DNA from: Deltaproteobacteria bacterium
GTDB lineage: Bacteria > UBA10199 > DSSB01 > JACPFA01
DNA: 64,000 bases
Direction of reading: 5' to 3'
Assembly: GCA_016183235.1 (NCBI GenBank)
Contig: JACPFA010000027.1
Location: 1 to 64,000 of the forward strand
The stretch's first letter is position 1. The number at the start of each line of letters is the position of its first letter. Under the pieces are notes generated by a model, which was not told where the DNA came from, made no database searches, and was given only the letters and a program-made list of their open reading frames with translations. Below are positions 41,098-48,103 of this stretch, one piece after another. The position numbers and the translations under genes are program-made.

Positions 41098-41158
41098 TGT
41101 CATTGCGAGCATGTCATTACCCGACTTGATCGGGTAACCCATGATAGCGTGGCAATCC
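41098..41158. repeat. Nested tgtcat repeats
   Basis: tgtcattgcgagca is split by tgtcattacccgacttgatc to gggtaacccatgata and resumes gcgtggcaatccg. The repeat supplies a spurious upstream ATG (41149) for the next gene. Confidence 0.75.
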
Positions 41159-41217
41159 GACACGAAGTGTCGTCCCGAGCCTTTGCGAGGGATCTCTTGC
41201 TTAAAAAAATTAATCCT

Positions 41218-42141
41218 ATGATTTGGTTAACCCTAACTGTTTTTCTTGTCAATTTTCTAATCCCCGACACAGCTTATGCTTGGGGGCCGGGGGCCCATAT
41301 CGATTACGCCCTCAATAGCCTAACCCACCTAGCAACGCTAGCGCCCTTTGTAAAAAAGCTGCTGGCTAAGTACCCCAAAGATTTTCTTTATGGCAACATT
41401 GCAGCCGATATTATTTTAGGTAAAAAATTTGCGGGCGAGCTTTACCATTGCCATAGTTGGGAAGTGGCAAGGCCTATTTTAGATAAGGCCGTCCATGATA
41501 ACCAGCGTGCTTTTGTGTTGGGTTATCTTTCTCATCTATCAGTCGATATTATTTCTCATAATTATTTTGTGCCTTATAAAATGATTCGTAGTTATGAAAC
41601 ATTAACGTTACGCCATACCTATTGGGAGATGCGTTACGATATTAAAATGAATCCTAGGGCGTGGGATATTTTGGAAGAATTGGCCGAAGATAAATTTTTA
41701 GAGCATGATAAATTATTGGCCTCAACCCTCAAGCGGGCACTCTTTTCTTTTAAGACCACCAAGCGAATTTTTAACAGCCTCATGATGCTGCAACGCATGA
41801 AACGGTGGCGGCGGGCTGCCCAGATTTTGGCTTCTAACAGCCAATATGTTTTGACAGACCTTGATGTGAAAGAATACAAGCGGCTTTGCCACGAATCGAT
41901 GTTAGATTTCTTGTGCCATCCTGATGCTGCCCAGTGCTTTGCCGTAGATCCTTCAGGGAAACTTAAACTCCTTTATGCTAAAGAGACGATTAAAAATCTT
42001 CGCCATTTCATGAAAAATAAGTTAATGAGTCGTGAACAGGCAGCACAGTTTATTCAATTGGTGAAAAAGAAGCTAAAGCAAGGCATTTACCAACCGGTGG
42101 AATTGCCAGAGGTGCATTTATTTCTAGAGAGAGGCCAATAA
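41218..42141 (+). CDS. Exported zinc-dependent phospholipase C-like protein
   Basis: 307 aa from MIWLTLTVFLVNFLIPDTAYAWGPGAH. Cleavage after AYA would expose an N-terminal Trp, the zinc-ligating first residue of the phospholipase C/S1-P1 nuclease fold. Other predicted ligands: GAHIDYAL, YGNIAADIILG (Asp), YHCHSW, and LGYLSHLSVDIISHNYF (His...Asp...His). C-terminal half helical and basic. Likely periplasmic or secreted lipase/nuclease-like enzyme. The start at 41149 is rejected because those codons are repeat sequence. Confidence 0.75.
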   Translation: MIWLTLTVFLVNFLIPDTAYAWGPGAHIDYALNSLTHLATLAPFVKKLLAKYPKDFLYGNIAADIILGKKFAGELYHCHSWEVARPILDKAVHDNQRAFVLGYLSHLSVDIISHNYFVPYKMIRSYETLTLRHTYWEMRYDIKMNPRAWDILEELAEDKFLEHDKLLASTLKRALFSFKTTKRIFNSLMMLQRMKRWRRAAQILASNSQYVLTDLDVKEYKRLCHESMLDFLCHPDAAQCFAVDPSGKLKLLYAKETIKNLRHFMKNKLMSREQAAQFIQLVKKKLKQGIYQPVELPEVHLFLERGQ

Positions 42142-42155
42142 TCAAAGGAGGGGCC

Positions 42156-42863
42156 ATGTCAAAAATGACGTCACGCCGTCATGCCGGACGAGCCTGCCCC
42201 GGCCCACGAGCCGGGGATCCGGCGTCTATTCGTTCATTTCGAACGAAGAGAGGAATTTTTGGCTTTTTGTTGTTGATGCTATTTTTAACTTCTTGTGGGA
42301 GGGTGATTGATCTACTCAAACCTAAAGAAGAAGCCGCTGGTCCGCTGGTTCCGCAATCAACCGTTTCACCATCACTCCCCAGCAACCCATCTATTCCAGA
42401 TGCAACCATCAAAAACGCAGCCGAAGTAAAATTAAGAATCATAAATTATCCCCGTGAATATGGTTATTATGGAAAAGACTATTGGGGCCCAAGTTTATTA
42501 ACCGATGGCATTATTACCGACCATGCCTACTCCAGCGCCAGTGGAGAAAAGTTTCCGATGCGCTTTGTCTTTGAATTGGCGGCTGGGCAATCTAAATTAA
42601 CCCAAATTGGTATTTCTAATTACTGCCAGGGTTGGGACGATAGTCATGCTAAGACGGTTGAAATTTATCTAAGCGACGATATTGATCCTAATAAAACCGA
42701 GGCTTACCAAAAAGTTAAAGCCGTTATCTTAGCTCACCAAAAAGAAATCCAAAATTTTGATATTGAACCTACCTATGCAAGATATTTGGCCTTAAATATC
42801 ACCGAAAATTACGGTGGGTCGTGGGCTATTTTGAACGAAGTCAAAGCTTGGGGAAGTAACTAA
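42156..42863 (+). CDS. Discoidin-like (F5/8 type C) lipoprotein with repeat in its N-terminus
   Basis: 235 aa. AGGAGG at 42147-42152 sets the start at 42156. The first ~35 residues (MTSRRHAGRACPGPRAGD...) translate a GC-rich palindromic repeat (42177-42226), giving a long basic n-region before hydrophobic GIFGFLLLMLFLTSC (lipobox Cys). The mature C-terminal ~150 residues (YWGPSLLTDGIITDHAYSSASGE...FVFELAAGQSKLTQIGIS...VEIYLSDD...ARYLALNITENYGGSWAILNEVKAWG) match the galactose-binding/discoidin jelly-roll. Probably binds carbohydrate at the cell surface. The next ATG inside (none before the hydrophobic core) offers no alternative. Confidence 0.7.
   Translation: MSKMTSRRHAGRACPGPRAGDPASIRSFRTKRGIFGFLLLMLFLTSCGRVIDLLKPKEEAAGPLVPQSTVSPSLPSNPSIPDATIKNAAEVKLRIINYPREYGYYGKDYWGPSLLTDGIITDHAYSSASGEKFPMRFVFELAAGQSKLTQIGISNYCQGWDDSHAKTVEIYLSDDIDPNKTEAYQKVKAVILAHQKEIQNFDIEPTYARYLALNITENYGGSWAILNEVKAWGSN
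42177..42226 (+). repeat. GC-rich palindromic repeat inside a lipoprotein start
   Basis: cgtcatgccggacgagcctg...cccacgagccggggatccgg: an inverted-repeat element of the 'tgtcat...ggatcc' class, wholly within codons 8-24 of the lipoprotein at 42156. Confidence 0.75.
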
Positions 42864-42874
42864 CATGTCACATA

Positions 42875-43023
42875 TGGATCCCGGGTCAAGCCCGGGATGA
42901 CGCAATGCCGTCATGCCGGACCTGATCCGGCATCCATTCATCCATTCTGAACCATGTCATCCCTGCCCCTGCCTACGCAGGGGTAAACTCCGGCGGGGAC
43001 CCATGATGATAAAGAATCTTCCA
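42875..43023. repeat. Cluster of three adjacent tgtcat-type repeats
   Basis: ggatcccgggtcaagcccgg-atgacg, then cgtcatgccggacctgatcc-ggcatcc, then tgtcatccctgcccctgcct-acgcagggg... ending gacccatgatgataaagaat-cttcc. They fill the gap between convergent lipoprotein and coaBC genes. Confidence 0.75.
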
Positions 43024-43025
43024 TT

Positions 43026-44228
43026 TCATCTGAAAAATTTATTTGAGATCTCTTTTAGTATTTTACGAGCCAATTGTTCTTTGCTTTGGCGAGGAAATTT
43101 AACCGTTTTCCCATCAGCAAAGATCAGCGTGGCTTGATTTTCATGGCTAGCAAAGGCGGGGTTCGATTGAGAAATAGGGTTTGCCACAATGGCATCGAGG
43201 TTTTTCTTTTTTAATTTTTCTTTAGCATAAGCCAACATATTTTCAGTTTCAGCCGCAAAACCAACCATGCGTTGATGCTTTTTAATTTTGCTTAAAAGTT
43301 CAAGAATGTCTGGGGTACGCACTAATTCTAACATTAAAGCATCTTTGTCTTTTTTAATTTTATTTTTCCCCTTATTTTTTGCTTGGTAATCACCAACCGC
43401 AGCGGTGGCGATAAATAAGTCACAAGCCGGGAAATGTTTTTTACAAATTTCTAACATTTCTTTAGCATTTTCTACTCGTAGGGTGTCGATGCCTGCAGGC
43501 GTTGGTAACATTGTCGGCCCCGATACCAAAATGACACTGGCACCTAGGCTTTTAGCGGCTTCGGCCAAAGCATAACCCATACGGCCTGAACTTGGATTAG
43601 AAATAAAACGGACGGGGTCAAGATATTCACGGGTAGGCCCCGCGTTGATCAAAACTTTTTTGTCAGCGAGTTGATTGCTAACCCCAAAAAAACCAAAAAC
43701 CCGTTGCAAAATCTCCGTAGGTTCAGCCAAACGCCCTTCACCTTCCCAACCACAGGCCAAATCACCCACGCCGGGCTCAATAATAGTAGCGCCTTTTTTC
43801 TTAAGCGATTGTAAATGACTTTTGGTTTGAGGATGATTCCACATGTTGACATTCATGGCCGGTGCAATGAGTAGGGGGGCATGGGTTGCTACTAGAATTG
43901 TAGAAAGTAAATCGTCAGCAATGCCCAAATTGGCCTTGGCCAAGGTATTGGCAGTGGCAGGGGCTAGCAAGATGAGATCGCCTGAGTCTGCTAAGGTAAT
44001 GTGGCTAATGTGCGATTCTTCGGTTAAATTAAAAAGGTCGGTATGAACGGTGTTGCCCGACAGGGTTTGAAAGGTTAGGGGGCTTACAAAGGCTTGGGCT
44101 GCCTTCGTCATAACAACGTGCACACAGGCCCCGGCCACTTTAAGCCGGCGCACCACTTCACAGACTTTATAAATAGCAATCCCCCCTGAGATGCCGACAA
44201 CAATGGTCTTTCCGGAAAGTTGGCCCAT
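43026..44228 (-). CDS. coaBC: Bifunctional phosphopantothenoylcysteine decarboxylase / phosphopantothenate-cysteine ligase
   Basis: 400 aa. Makes 4'-phosphopantetheine for coenzyme A in two steps. N-terminal flavin decarboxylase CoaC (IVVGISGGIAIYKVCEVVRRL, ...LLAPATANTLAKANLGIADDLLS, APAMNVNMWNHP with the catalytic Asn motif). C-terminal ligase CoaB from ~185 (KKVLINAGPTREYLDPVRFISNPSSGRMGYALAEAA, DIFIATAAVGDYQ, KKKNLDAIVANPIS). The start is ATG 44228 (a TTG lies one codon earlier). Monocistronic; highly conserved housekeeping gene. Confidence 0.96.
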   Translation of the reverse strand: MGQLSGKTIVVGISGGIAIYKVCEVVRRLKVAGACVHVVMTKAAQAFVSPLTFQTLSGNTVHTDLFNLTEESHISHITLADSGDLILLAPATANTLAKANLGIADDLLSTILVATHAPLLIAPAMNVNMWNHPQTKSHLQSLKKKGATIIEPGVGDLACGWEGEGRLAEPTEILQRVFGFFGVSNQLADKKVLINAGPTREYLDPVRFISNPSSGRMGYALAEAAKSLGASVILVSGPTMLPTPAGIDTLRVENAKEMLEICKKHFPACDLFIATAAVGDYQAKNKGKNKIKKDKDALMLELVRTPDILELLSKIKKHQRMVGFAAETENMLAYAKEKLKKKNLDAIVANPISQSNPAFASHENQATLIFADGKTVKFPRQSKEQLARKILKEISNKFFR

Positions 44229-44297
44229 CAACTCATCTTAGCGTCGAAAGCCGCTACCCGTCAAGGAATGCCAGCACTTTTACAAATCGTCACATCT

Positions 44298-44515
44298 AAA
44301 AAGCGAACGAGGCGACTTTGCAGTTGAGTTAGCTTTTTCGACCCGGCGCTCCATCGCCGACCCTAATGGGATTAGCGGGCACGGAAGCCTTCCGCGTTCT
44401 CGCCCAGAGGCGAGCCGCGGTTTTCCGTGCCCGCTAATCCGCATTGGGGGCCCCGGCGATTCCGCGATGGGTCGAAAAAGCTAACTCAACTGCAAAGTCG
44501 CCTCGCTCGCTTTTT
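44298..44515. repeat. 218 bp nested palindrome between coaBC and mgtE
   Basis: Arms 44298-44344 and 44469-44515 are 47 bp inverted copies with one mismatch (gcgactttgcagttgagtta...). The inner segment 44361-44386 (attagcgggcacggaa) pairs with ttccgtgcccgctaat at about 44424-44450. Same architecture as 17447-17649, different sequence. Confidence 0.9.
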
Positions 44516-44524
44516 ATATCTCTG

Positions 44525-44622
44525 CAAATATTTACGAAGAAGTCTTTTCGAAGCCGGAAGAGGCTACTCGAAACCCCTTTGCTCGGGGTTGAGAGAGCCT
44601 CTGCCGGATTCGAAAAGACGTG
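44525..44622 (-). repeat. 'cacgtctt' palindromic repeat, copy 4 (inverted)
   Basis: caaatatttacgaagaagtc...ttttcgaagccggaagaggc...ggggttgagagagcctctgcc...ggattcgaaaagacgtgg, i.e. the reverse complement of copies at 20501, 29973 and 37149. Confidence 0.85.
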
Positions 44623-44678
44623 GCGGATATTTGCCTTTTTCTTTGCCATTCCGCGCAAAGTGGTATTAAACCAATACC

Positions 44679-45995
44679 ATGGCTGAATATTTATTATCTT
44701 TAGAAGACATCCAAGAACTTTGGCCGCTGCTTTCCCCGCAGGAGAAAGTGGAGAGTTTGCAATTTGTTCCCCGTCATTTAGCAGAAGACTTTTTTTTATC
44801 GCTTTCTGCCCATGACCAGGCCGAATTGGTGCTTAATCTTCCTCCCATGGATCGAAGATCCTGGGTGAGATTCTTACCTCCTGATGATGTGGCCGATATT
44901 TTGCAGAGTGTGAACAAAACTCGTTATGAAGATGTTTTGCCCTATTTAGACGACCAAACTCGAAAAGAAGTTAGTGCGCTCTTGGCCTATGCAGAAGATA
45001 ATGCGGGTGGTTTGATGAATCCGCGGTTTGCCAGGCTCAGGCCCGAGATGAATTTAGATGAAGCTATCAGTTATTTAAAACGCCAAACTCGCGAACAAAT
45101 CGAAACGATTTATTATACCTATGTGTTAGATGAGCAGCAGCATCTACTCGGTGTTGTATCTTTCCGTGAATTATTTTCAGGAAAACCTGAACTGAAGGTT
45201 AAAGATATTATGCGCATGGATATGGTGAAGGCCCTAGATACTATGGATCAAGAGGCCTTAAGCCGCCTTTTTACAAAATATAATTTACTGGCCATGCCGA
45301 TTGTTGATTCCGAAAATCGGCTTAAAGGTATTGTTACCATCGATGACATCGTTGATGTTGTTAACGAAGAGGCCACCGAAGATATCCAAAAATTGGGTGG
45401 TATGGAGGCCTTAGAATCGCCTTATCTCAAAACCAGTTTTTTTCGCATGATTCGCAAAAGGGGAGGTTGGCTTTCGGCTTTATTTGTAGGTGAAATGTTA
45501 ACGGCTTCGGTCATGGGTTATTTTGAAGTACACATTGTGCGTGCGGTTTTTTTAGCGATGTTCATCCCTTTGATTATTAGTAGTGGGGGCAATTCAGGTT
45601 CTCAAGCTTCTACCCTGGTGATTCGCGCCATGGCCTTGGGTGAGATTGGCTTCAGAGATTGGTGGATGGTGGTGCGACGTGAAATTTTTGTGGGTTTAAC
45701 CTTGGGATCGATATTGGGAGCCATTGGGTTTTTGCGAGTCATTGCGTGGCAGGGGCTTTTTAATAGTTTTGGCCCCTACGCGACTAAAGTTGGTTTTACA
45801 GTATTTGGAAGTTTAGTGGGTGTGGTAACCTTTGGAACTTTAGCAGGTTCAGGCTTACCCTTTTTGTTAAAAAAGTGGAGATTAGATCCGGCCAGCGCCT
45901 CAGCCCCATTTGTAGCCACTTTGGTCGATGTTAGTGGGATTTTAATTTATTTTTCTTTGGCTGGGGTTTTATTACACGACGTGCTTTTTGGTTAA
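44679..45995 (+). CDS. mgtE: Magnesium transporter MgtE
   Basis: 438 aa Mg2+ channel. N domain ~1-125 (LLSPQEKVESLQFVPRHLAEDFF...LPPDDVADIL), CBS pair ~135-250 (LLAYAEDNAGGLMNPRFARLRPEM, MRMDMVKALDT, VTIDDIVDVVNEEATEDI), then the membrane domain with five segments including SGGNSGSQASTLVIRAMALGE and LVDVSGILIYFSLAGVLL. Cytoplasmic Mg2+ binding to the N/CBS part closes the pore. Monocistronic. Confidence 0.95.
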   Translation: MAEYLLSLEDIQELWPLLSPQEKVESLQFVPRHLAEDFFLSLSAHDQAELVLNLPPMDRRSWVRFLPPDDVADILQSVNKTRYEDVLPYLDDQTRKEVSALLAYAEDNAGGLMNPRFARLRPEMNLDEAISYLKRQTREQIETIYYTYVLDEQQHLLGVVSFRELFSGKPELKVKDIMRMDMVKALDTMDQEALSRLFTKYNLLAMPIVDSENRLKGIVTIDDIVDVVNEEATEDIQKLGGMEALESPYLKTSFFRMIRKRGGWLSALFVGEMLTASVMGYFEVHIVRAVFLAMFIPLIISSGGNSGSQASTLVIRAMALGEIGFRDWWMVVRREIFVGLTLGSILGAIGFLRVIAWQGLFNSFGPYATKVGFTVFGSLVGVVTFGTLAGSGLPFLLKKWRLDPASASAPFVATLVDVSGILIYFSLAGVLLHDVLFG

Positions 45996-46034
45996 GCATT
46001 TTCGGGTTGACTGAAAGACGCAAGCGACTATTAT

Positions 46035-46066
46035 TGTCATTGCGAGCGAAGGCGAAGCAATCTTCT
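46035..46066. repeat. 'tgtcattgcgagc' half-repeat
   Basis: tgtcattgcgagcgaaggcg followed by aagcaatcttct, the minimal uninterrupted form of the family: left end joined directly to the 'gaagcaatctt' part. Confidence 0.75.
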
Positions 46067-46095
46067 ATTTTATAAATGACTTAACAGGAGTATTC

Positions 46096-47526
46096 ATGCA
46101 GCTGTTTGCAAAAATTGAAGATCTAAAAAAATCTTATGAAGGGGTTTTAACTTTATCTAATGATCTTACTCAAGTTACAGTATTAAATCCCAATTTAATT
46201 CGCGACCCATTAATCAACTCTTTAGTTTACAACGCCACGTTCAACTCCAATGCCGATATTGTTGCTGCCTGCCGGTGGCTTGTCCGTGCAACAGCTCAAG
46301 CCCTAGGCATTTTTCCCAGTTCCATACAACCTGTTTATGAAGCCATGGCAGCAGGAAAGTTAACGGGTTTTACAACACCAGCCATTAACGTGCGTGGTTT
46401 TACTTATGACTTTGTTGCTGCGGTACTTCGCGCAGCCAAGAAAAAAACCGCCTTCCCCGTTATTTTTGAATTGGCAAAATCCGAAATGGGTTATACCCAG
46501 CAAACCCCCGCAGAATATGCAACAGCGGTTATTGCTGCAGCCATCAAAGAAAATTATCAGGGCCCGCTTTATATTCAGGGTGATCATTTTCAAATCAGTG
46601 CGGCTAAATACACCAAAGATTCCACCCCTCAAGTCGAAGAAATTAAAAAATTGGTGAGCCAAGCTATCGAAGCAGGTTTTTATAATATCGATATCGACAC
46701 TAGCACTTTAGTTGATCTTTCCAAATCAACCTTAACCGAACAACAGCGCACCAATTTTGAATTGGGTGCTTTATTTACGGAATATATTCGGAAAACCGAA
46801 CCCAAGGATGTGACTATTTCGATTGGGGGTGAAATTGGCGAAGTGGGGCACAAAAATTCAACGGTTGAAGAATTGGTGGCCTATATGGATGGCTTTCACG
46901 GATGTTTAAAAGGAAAAAACATGAAAGGGCCGAGTAAAGTGAGTGTGCAAACCGGCACTAGCCATGGCGGGATTCCGCTCGCTGACGGTACGGTTGCTAA
47001 AGTCAAACTCGATTTTGATACATTGCGCGAGCTATCGAAAGTAGCGCGGGAACGTTATGGTATGTCGGGTGCGGTGCAACATGGGGCAAGCACTTTGCCC
47101 GATGAGCTGTTTCACAAATTTCCTGAAGTTAAGGCTAGTGAAATTCATTTGGCCACCGGTTTTCAAAATTTGATTTTAGATCACCCTCAATTTCCTATGA
47201 GCCTCAAACAAGAAATTTATGCTCATTTAAGAGAAAAATGTAAAGAGGAATGGAGTGCAGGGCAAACGGAGGAACAATTTTATTACAAAACTCGCAAAAA
47301 ATCTTTTGGCCCCTTTAAAAAACAAATGTGGGATTTAGACGCCAATCTCAAAAAAGCAATCTTTACGACATTACAGGAAAAATTTGAATTTCTGTTTGAT
47401 CAATTAAGTGTTTCAGGTAAGCGCCAAGAAGTTTTGAATTTTGCCAAGATTGATAAGGTCAACAAAAAGGCCCCCCCTTTTTTGCAAATAGAAAGCCCAA
47501 ACGAGGCCAAACGTAAAGCTAGCTAG
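46096..47526 (+). CDS. Class II fructose-bisphosphate aldolase-family protein (long form)
   Basis: 476 aa, longer than E. coli FbaA (359 aa). TIM-barrel zinc aldolase features: AINVRGFTYDFVAAVLRAA near 95-115, PLYIQGDHFQIS (QGDH, zinc-site His/Asp) near 155, IDTSTLVDLS, GGEIGEVGHKN (Glu), VSVQTGTSHGG and AVQHGASTLPDELF. N-terminal ~80 and C-terminal ~100 residues extend beyond the barrel. It could be the glycolytic aldolase or a related ketose-bisphosphate aldolase. Shine-Dalgarno CAGGAG (46085-46090). Confidence 0.8.
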   Translation: MQLFAKIEDLKKSYEGVLTLSNDLTQVTVLNPNLIRDPLINSLVYNATFNSNADIVAACRWLVRATAQALGIFPSSIQPVYEAMAAGKLTGFTTPAINVRGFTYDFVAAVLRAAKKKTAFPVIFELAKSEMGYTQQTPAEYATAVIAAAIKENYQGPLYIQGDHFQISAAKYTKDSTPQVEEIKKLVSQAIEAGFYNIDIDTSTLVDLSKSTLTEQQRTNFELGALFTEYIRKTEPKDVTISIGGEIGEVGHKNSTVEELVAYMDGFHGCLKGKNMKGPSKVSVQTGTSHGGIPLADGTVAKVKLDFDTLRELSKVARERYGMSGAVQHGASTLPDELFHKFPEVKASEIHLATGFQNLILDHPQFPMSLKQEIYAHLREKCKEEWSAGQTEEQFYYKTRKKSFGPFKKQMWDLDANLKKAIFTTLQEKFEFLFDQLSVSGKRQEVLNFAKIDKVNKKAPPFLQIESPNEAKRKAS

Positions 47527-47535
47527 GTAACCGTC

Positions 47536-47618
47536 TGTCATTGCGAGCCCAACGGGCGTGGCAATCCCACCGCTTGAACAGAAGAGATTGCTTCGCCCTG
47601 CTGGGCTCGCAATGACAG
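47536..47618. repeat. 'tgtcattgcgagc' palindromic repeat
   Basis: tgtcattgcgagcccaacgg...cttcgccctgctgggctcgc-aatgacag; nearly identical to the copy at 5564-5646. Confidence 0.85.
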
Positions 47619-47672
47619 ATGCCCCCTATGAATTAGCCTTGTTTTATTGCTGGTTATCCACTATGTGGGTTG

Positions 47673-47766
47673 TGTCATCCAAGCCCCTGCCTGCGCAGGG
47701 GTAAACTCCGGCGGGGATCCAGGTTTTTCTAATGTTTCATGGATTCCTGCCTCCGCAGGAATGACA
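47673..47766. repeat. 'tgtcatyccc' palindromic repeat
   Basis: tgtcatccaagcccctgcct...ggggatccag and catggattcctgcctccgca-ggaatgaca. The insert 'gtaaactccggcgggg' is shared with 42985. Confidence 0.8.
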
Positions 47767-47780
47767 GGAAAGGATAAGTT

Positions 47781-47951
47781 ATGTCGATGCCAAGCCTATG
47801 GGAATGGGGAGTGATTGTTTTGTTGGTAGTTTTGATCTTTGGGGCCAAGCGATTACCCGAGTTAGGTTCTTCTTTAGGTAAAGGGATTCGAAATTTTAAA
47901 AAGACGGTTTCGGGCGAATCTGACAAAGAAATCGAAAATAAAAAATCTTAA
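47781..47951 (+). CDS. tatA: Twin-arginine translocase subunit TatA
   Basis: 56 aa: [20 protein letters not shown] then [20 protein letters not shown] and a charged tail ending ENKKS. One short membrane helix, the [10 protein letters not shown] hinge and an amphipathic helix are diagnostic for TatA/E. It polymerises to form the pore for folded, twin-arginine proteins in the inner membrane. AGGA at 47770 precedes the ATG. tatB/tatC are not adjacent. Confidence 0.95.
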   Translation: MSMPSLWEWGVIVLLVVLIFGAKRLPELGSSLGKGIRNFKKTVSGESDKEIENKKS

Positions 47952-47954
47952 TTC

Positions 47955-48100
47955 TGTCATTGCGAACCATGGGCTTCTCTGTCATTGCGAACCCAGCAGG
48001 GTGAAGCAGTCTCTTCTGCTTAACCGGTGAGATTGCCACGCTCGGCATTATGGGTCCCCCGGTCAAGCCGGGGGATGACAGAGGCAGCTCGCAATGACAG
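47955..48100. repeat. Complex of nested tgtcat repeats
   Basis: Contains tgtcattgcgaaccatgggc, then tgtcattgcgaacccagcag, then an inverted nested copy (gattgccacgctcgg-catta-tgggtcccccggtcaagccgg-ggatgacagaggcagctcgcaatgacag). Lies between tatA and the convergent acyl-CoA dehydrogenase. Confidence 0.8.
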
Positions 48101-48103
48101 CTG

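Larger units (their letters stand above)
44229..44678. other. 450 bp divergent region between coaBC and mgtE
   Basis: Contains two back-to-back palindromes (44298-44515 and 44525-44622) and little else. Several frames of 74-80 codons run through it on both strands, but their sequence is explained by the palindromes. No promoter or Mg2+ riboswitch (M-box) was recognised before mgtE. Confidence 0.55.

Noticed and set aside
44623-44678. Mg2+ riboswitch before mgtE
   Set aside because: Only ~55 bp remain between the repeat and the start, too short for an M-box, and no conserved elements are visible.
44427-44686. Small frames of 74-80 codons on both strands upstream of mgtE
   Set aside because: Wholly explained by the palindromes at 44298-44515 and 44525-44622.
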